64,000 nt of DNA from Heterobilharzia americana (Eukaryota > Platyhelminthes > Trematoda > Strigeidida > Schistosomatidae): the NCBI GenBank assembly GCA_944470555.2, contig OX104127.1:95566708-95630707 (forward strand), in the 5' to 3' direction. The translations under genes were made by a program, and so were the position numbers. Positions within the stretch are counted from its first letter, which is position 1, and every line of letters begins with the position of its first letter. This document shows, in pieces, positions 59,410-64,000 of this stretch. The notes beneath the pieces were generated by a model. The model saw only the letters and a program-made list of their open reading frames with translations. It had not been told where the DNA came from and did no database searches.

Positions 59410-60950
59410 AAACATGTGAAACAGCTAATGATGCACAATCAGTAGTCGTGACTTCACTAGTTGGAAGTACAAGTCTAAATAAATTTCTACTGTTGCCACT
59501 GCCTTCGCTACCCACCATTGTTCACGGTCATTGCGTAGACTTTTTATCAGTCTACTTTTAAGTTGCTTCCCCTCTTCATTGTACTCGGAGCCTGAAAAGA
59601 TGCGTTCGTGTGCATCCATCAATTCAGAAAAAGCTACTGAGATCCACTGATTGTTTTTAACCACTCTGAGAGTCGGCTACAGGTTCTCAACGCTGTTTTC
59701 ACAGCAAACGAGTTGGCGCCAGGCTTCTCCTGGATGTGTGCCGTTTTCTATCCTGATAAATGGTCAGTCAGCTCACTGAAAGTCTCCTTAGTGCTCTTAT
59801 TGTTGAGTTGCACTCGCAATGGTCATCTTGCTATAGTTCTCCTACGTCCATTTAGGCACAGATATACGCATGCTCGAACCAGCGAGTGATCGCTATCTAA
59901 AAGCTTGTCCGGAAGAATTAATCTCCCGCTGACCATTTCTAGAAATAACTAACAGCAATACAGTTGAGTTGAAGTCGGCGGATGCCACGTCAGACAATGT
60001 TTTTCTTTATGCTTGAAGTTCGTATTGACCGGAATCAAATGGTTGTCTGGACACAGTTGTAGCAGGCGGTGGCGTCATCTGTCCATTTGACTAGGAATAC
60101 CTAAGTGTTGTTTTGTTTGACTTAGACTACCCCCTTGCATATTAAAATCAACTGCTACAAACACCACAGCTGAAGGCTTGGCTTTCAGTAGGAGGCTGGA
60201 CAGTTTTCGATGGAACTCATCTCAAACTGCAGTTAGGAGCTGCAAAGGCAGACATTCCAGGTACAACTCCGAGTTTCACTACTGTTTTTAGTCCTCACTG
60301 CAGTGTTTAGTCAGACAGTGTGCAGACAGCTGAGATGCAGTCGAGCAGTGCCCTTTCTGTCTGTACTTAACACCTGCAAGACCACAAGAAGTAGCCATCG
60401 AATGTACAGAAACTCAAAGGGGAAATTCTGCTTATTCACAACCCTGGCTGAATGAGGTTAAGTGAATAACCACACTTAGGTCCAGTGTGCGTGTCTCGGA
60501 AACGGCACATGGTTCGAGATACCAGTATTTTGGTTGGCGAAGCTGATTGTCCAACTTGACGGGGGGTGGGGACATAGGAAGCTGTAATGTGTAGTTTGGA
60601 GTCCGTTTTCTGGAGATCGGGGATGCTGTTCCGTGAACTTAGATCGGTGTTAAGAGCTTCAGAGCAGGAACGAAGTAAAGATGATGTAAGAGTTGCTACC
60701 GGGATACGTGAATATAGATTATAAGCTAAGGATTTAGAAGGTAGAGTGTAATTTGAGTGCCAACAGGGTTGTGAGTGTAGTTGGTTTTTCGCAGTTCCCC
60801 AAACTGTAACAAGTAGAACTGGTGCAACGAAATTTTCTCCCCCACAGGAACTGACACCACTGCTGTGTTCCTCATGTCTACAACCTCTGGGTCTTAATAT
60901 CACTGGGATGTTAGTTACAAGGTTCACAGTTCCAGGAATAATCAACGATA
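59410..60950 (-). mobile_element. Family-B LINE, 5' half
   Basis: On the - strand: a Ser/Pro-rich 5' frame of 169 codons (60945-60436) ending in FRDTHTGPKCGYSLNLI, then endonuclease remnants. These include DEFHRKLSSLLLKAK and VFVAVDFNMQGG at about 60210-60120, where GDFNA has become VDFNM. The linker (NNQWISVAFSELMDAHERIF, LIKSLRNDREQWWVAKA) is at 59664-59425. It lacks RT and the 3' end. It matches the layout of 48400-50290. Confidence 0.7.
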
Positions 60951-62245
60951 AACTAGCTTAGTGTAAAATTCGACCGTAAAAAGTAGTGAAGTATAAATAC
61001 ACTCAACATCTACAAACAACATTATGCATATATAAAGGAATTTGTTATAACATTGAAAAGATAATCTCCCGTAAACAAAAAATGTTAGTGAACCTTTCTG
61101 ACTACCAAGGTTTCTGATGATGAAACAATACAGCAGAGAGCAACGAATGTTATTCACGTAAAGCTATAAATCTACTTGTTCATATAATGTGACAATAAGA
61201 CAGTTAGTTTGCGCGTGGTTGTTTCCAGTAACACCACTACTAAGATTTTGTCAACAAAAAAACAATTAAGAGAGCACATGGAGAGGTATAAATCCTGACA
61301 TAAGTAACCTATGTCATTACATTATTGCATAATAGGCAGATAAACGAATGGTAAGAGTGAGGCTGTGATGGGGAGGAAAGCACATGTGTTACATAATGGT
61401 CAAACATAGAGACTCATTACTAAGCTGTAGTGAAAAAGAAACAAAATTGCACCAATTTAAGAAATTACATGTAAATAACTTATGTGAGAGAACAAAAACA
61501 TGTTCCTAAACATTTTACTCGCACTTGCTGTTTGTAATGCCAAAGTATGTTTATTAGTTGTTTTAAAATCAAGTACACCTTGTACTCTATCGAGACAAGA
61601 AAATAAACATGGAAAATTACGGTGTACATATTGTGAAAATTTACATTGTTTGCCTGTATTTTTATTCAACATGAGGGAAAAATGTACAAAGTTAAAGAAA
61701 TAATTCAAAACGTAATTCAGTAAAAACTGGATAAGCGCAAGCGAGAACACGCAAAATATTACGTTTGAAAGACCAGTTATACGTGTGAAAGGGGGTCGTT
61801 TGGACGATAAAAGTATTTCCAAAGTAAAAACATATTAAAGACCTATGGATATATACTAGGATGGAGAGATTGCATAAGGAAGAAAGTACACTAAAACAAT
61901 TCATACAAATATTTGATTAGAAGCAGAATTTCTTTGTAATTCGCAGTCAACTTCGACGCAAATTACTATACAAATGCACTTTTGTCGTATCTTAAATGAA
62001 AAAAAAAATACACAACATTGAGATCAAGGTAATAAAAATATATGACACTGGGAACTTCTCTGTATCATATACATAGAAGTGTTAGATAATAAGGACAGTA
62101 AAAAGTTAGGATACAGATCAAGAACGACTTTTTTGTTACAAAAACGAAGAAAGGACGGAAATGTTGATGCACGCCAGAAATAAAAAAACAGTTAACTGAA
62201 TTTTACACATAAGTCATTGTTGTAGGATGACAAGATCCCGGTTTA
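60951..62245. other. Probable 3' untranslated and flanking sequence
   Basis: Lies downstream of the stop codon of the - strand gene at the right edge. A 121-codon frame (61457-61822, -) and a 67-codon frame on the other strand lack motifs, and I do not call them genes. Confidence 0.3.
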
Positions 62246-64000
62246 TCAGGAAATAACGGCACGTCGAAACGGCGGTGAAGATGTCAAACTGTCGAAACTT
62301 CCCCATTTCCGTCTGGTAAGACATTTTTGGACAACGTCATGAAATTGATCATCCATAACTCTTGAAAATGCCTACAATACGACAAAGCAAATGTTATTGG
62401 TTGTAGTAATGTAAACTATAAGGAAAAAAGTTGAAATGCACGTTCGTGTGGCAGTGAGCCACATCTGTGGGAAGGCTACTGGTTTGGCCACCCTAACCGT
62501 TTTCCAGCCTAAACCTACTTCAGCTAACAATGCGCGACGAGGCAGACCAGTGACTAGACATATATAACACACATCCCAGTCCATGAAGATTCACAATCTC
62601 TTCAACTGAATTTCTAAAACTGTACGCCTGACCTCTGTGCTACTGACGTGATGATACCATAACACAGCCTATGCTACTAAGGAAGTGGTGGTCGAATACC
62701 TGAAGCCCTGTCATGCCCTCTACCTTTAATGGCCATGTTTCACAGCCATGCAGTAGAACGGAGCCAACTGCAGCACCGTACACCCTATCCTCGGTAGAAA
62801 ATCGAACATCACGATGGCGCCACATATGCGTGATTTGGTGAAAGCCAGTCAAACCCTTTGTATGCGTGCAGAGATTTCGTCGGTCAATGACCTACGAGGG
62901 CTGATTCGACTTCCCAAGTAGATAAAGTGGTCAATGCGCTCAACCATTACACTCTCTATTGTTAAATGGCACCAGTCACGGAGCTAAAGTTTCCATGTGA
63001 GCGGCGAGAAACACGTTCCAAACATTCTCAAATTGCCACTGAAGATGTTCAAAAGACTCATTGGTTGAAAGCTGAGTGTGTAGATAACCGAGCCATAGCT
63101 CTTGATAAGCTATAACAATCTATCGGAGTATTCTGAGCATTTAAAGAATCTACTCATCTTTTTTTCTCTGAGAAGACAAAACCTGCAACTAAGTAACTCA
63201 AGCATATTAGTCATGACAAACAAGAAGTGCTTTGTAGACATCTAAAAAGTTTACAGCCATGATTCTATCCTAATACATCTAACGTACATGCTCACGTAAA
63301 ATAAATGACATGGAATTTCCCTGTTCTGTAAATCTCAGTTGGTGGGAAATGAAGTTTTTAAAAAATAAAATAATCGAAAGATAACTTGAAGGATATATCC
63401 ACTAAAATACTGTTTCCATTCTCTAACTATATAAAAAGTATTTTCCAAATGCCGGTTGGGGATTGAATATCTGATTCTGAAACTAGGTAGATAACTTGTG
63501 AAAGTGTTCTGCAGCTTATGAATCTACCCGATAATGACTAATGAGAGAATATGGTTCAACCGAATAAACAGTACTCGTCACAGTCTGCGAACAGTGATAC
63601 ACACGGAAATAGGATCTGCCTTGATAAACATTATTCAAAATAATGCCTTACTTTAGCATTTTAGTGACGAATCTAGCAACACATACATACGTAGCGTACC
63701 CTTTGAGATTCATCATGTGATTGTCCTAATTGTATCTAAAATCCGGCATACATTACTTCAAATAACAAAGCATTGTCCACTAAGCTGTTTTACGAGGTTA
63801 GCATTACTTACAGGGTGAATTCACTACTCCTTCTTTGCTTGGATAACATCTACATATAAAAACAAATCATTTTAACTTTGTTGTAAACCAGTATTGCTAG
63901 TTCCTGATTAAAATGAAACTAGAGAGCTGGTAAACAAAAAATTCAATTTTTAATCACCGCCAAAGAATTTAAACATACCTCAAGTTTATAAGCACGATCG
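62246..64000 (-). CDS. Last exons of an unrecognised gene leaving the right edge
   Basis: The terminal exon 62246-62371 (- strand) follows a TTGTAG acceptor. It encodes AFSRVMDDQFHDVVQKCL, then TRRKWGSFDSLTSSPPFRRAVIS and TGA (42 codons, phase 0). A probable preceding exon covers 63978-64000 (DRAYKLE followed by the donor GTATGT), also ending in phase 0, so the two join in frame. The 1.6-kb intron between them contains a LINE fragment (62440-63065) in the same orientation. The C-terminal tail is basic and Ser/Pro-rich. I do not recognise the protein. The terminal exon is more secure than the edge exon. Confidence 0.5.
62440..63065 (-). mobile_element. Family-B LINE, C-terminal fragment in an intron
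   Basis: On the - strand it shows RVYGAAVGSVLLHGCETWPLKVEG and LQVFDHHFLSSIG (62800-62650), then remnants of the GHVLRM region and a WKTVRVAK stretch corresponding to the region before the LINE's 3' tail. It is truncated at both ends. Confidence 0.7.
63066..63977. other. Intron sequence, nothing firm
   Basis: AT-rich intron of the right-edge gene. A 38-base exon-like stretch at 63812-63849 (- strand, TAG before and GTAAGT after) would disturb the phase of the flanking exons, so it is not called. Confidence 0.3.

Noticed and set aside
61457..61822. 121-codon hydrophobic frame on the - strand
   Set aside because: Hydrophobic runs are common in AT-rich DNA; no motif, and it overlaps an equally plausible frame on the other strand.
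63812..63849. 38-base micro-exon on the - strand
   Set aside because: Good TAG and GTAAGT borders, but its length breaks the phase between the two better-supported exons.
1..64000. CRISPR array, operons or bacterial signals
   Set aside because: The sequence is eukaryotic, with spliced genes and retroelements; no regularly spaced direct repeats were seen.
1..64000. Spliced-leader RNA or rRNA genes
   Set aside because: No stretch resembling the schistosome spliced leader or rRNA was noticed on either strand.

Overview
The window looks like a piece of a blood-fluke (Schistosoma-type trematode) nuclear genome. It is AT-rich, host genes are split into short exons by multi-kilobase introns, and the rest is dominated by repeats typical of schistosomes. 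These repeats are APE-type LINEs, an RTE-like LINE, CR1/SR1-like LINEs, a CsRn1/Boudicca-like Ty3/gypsy element, and tRNA-derived SINEs, some with hammerhead-ribozyme-like cores. Genus is inferred from gene and repeat content; nothing in the window fixes the species.

Host genes, left to right. (1) The last coding exon of an unrecognised + strand gene (2-151). (2) A divergent beta-tubulin on the - strand (4830-13385; four exons, 431 aa) with changed GTP-loop residues and no acidic C-terminal tail. (3) A Bcl-2 family gene on the - strand (27671-30143; two exons, 210 aa) with BH1, BH2 and a C-terminal membrane anchor. (4) A PYM (partner of Y14-Mago) homologue on the + strand (53983-58980; four exons, 200 aa). 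(5) The terminal exon, and probably a penultimate exon, of an unrecognised - strand gene running off the right edge (62246-64000). These genes are unrelated to each other, so no pathway or operon logic links them.

Repeats. The tubulin introns carry a LINE fragment, a 146-bp palindrome with two opposed hammerhead-like motifs, a hammerhead-bearing SINE and a tRNA-like repeat. The 14-17 kb region holds three SINE copies. The 18.8-25.4 kb region is a LINE cluster around one decayed but near full-length RTE-like element. The 30-36 kb region holds LINE, SINE and old gypsy fragments. The 36-44.6 kb region is a clear nested structure: a CR1-like LINE (+) is interrupted by a nearly intact, recently inserted LTR retrotransposon (36709-41951, - strand; LTRs differ at 1 of 343 positions; 4-bp target duplication GGCC). 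The same LINE is interrupted again by a solo LTR of the same family (43971-44313; target duplication GGGT). The 46.5-53.5 kb region has a near full-length copy of the common LINE (- strand) and a decayed CR1-like LINE.

The most notable items are the unusual tubulin, the inverted hammerhead pair, the young LTR element with an intact 1043-aa pol but a frameshifted gag, the double insertion into one LINE, and two LINE fragment pairs whose similarity begins and ends abruptly, suggesting local duplication or gene conversion.
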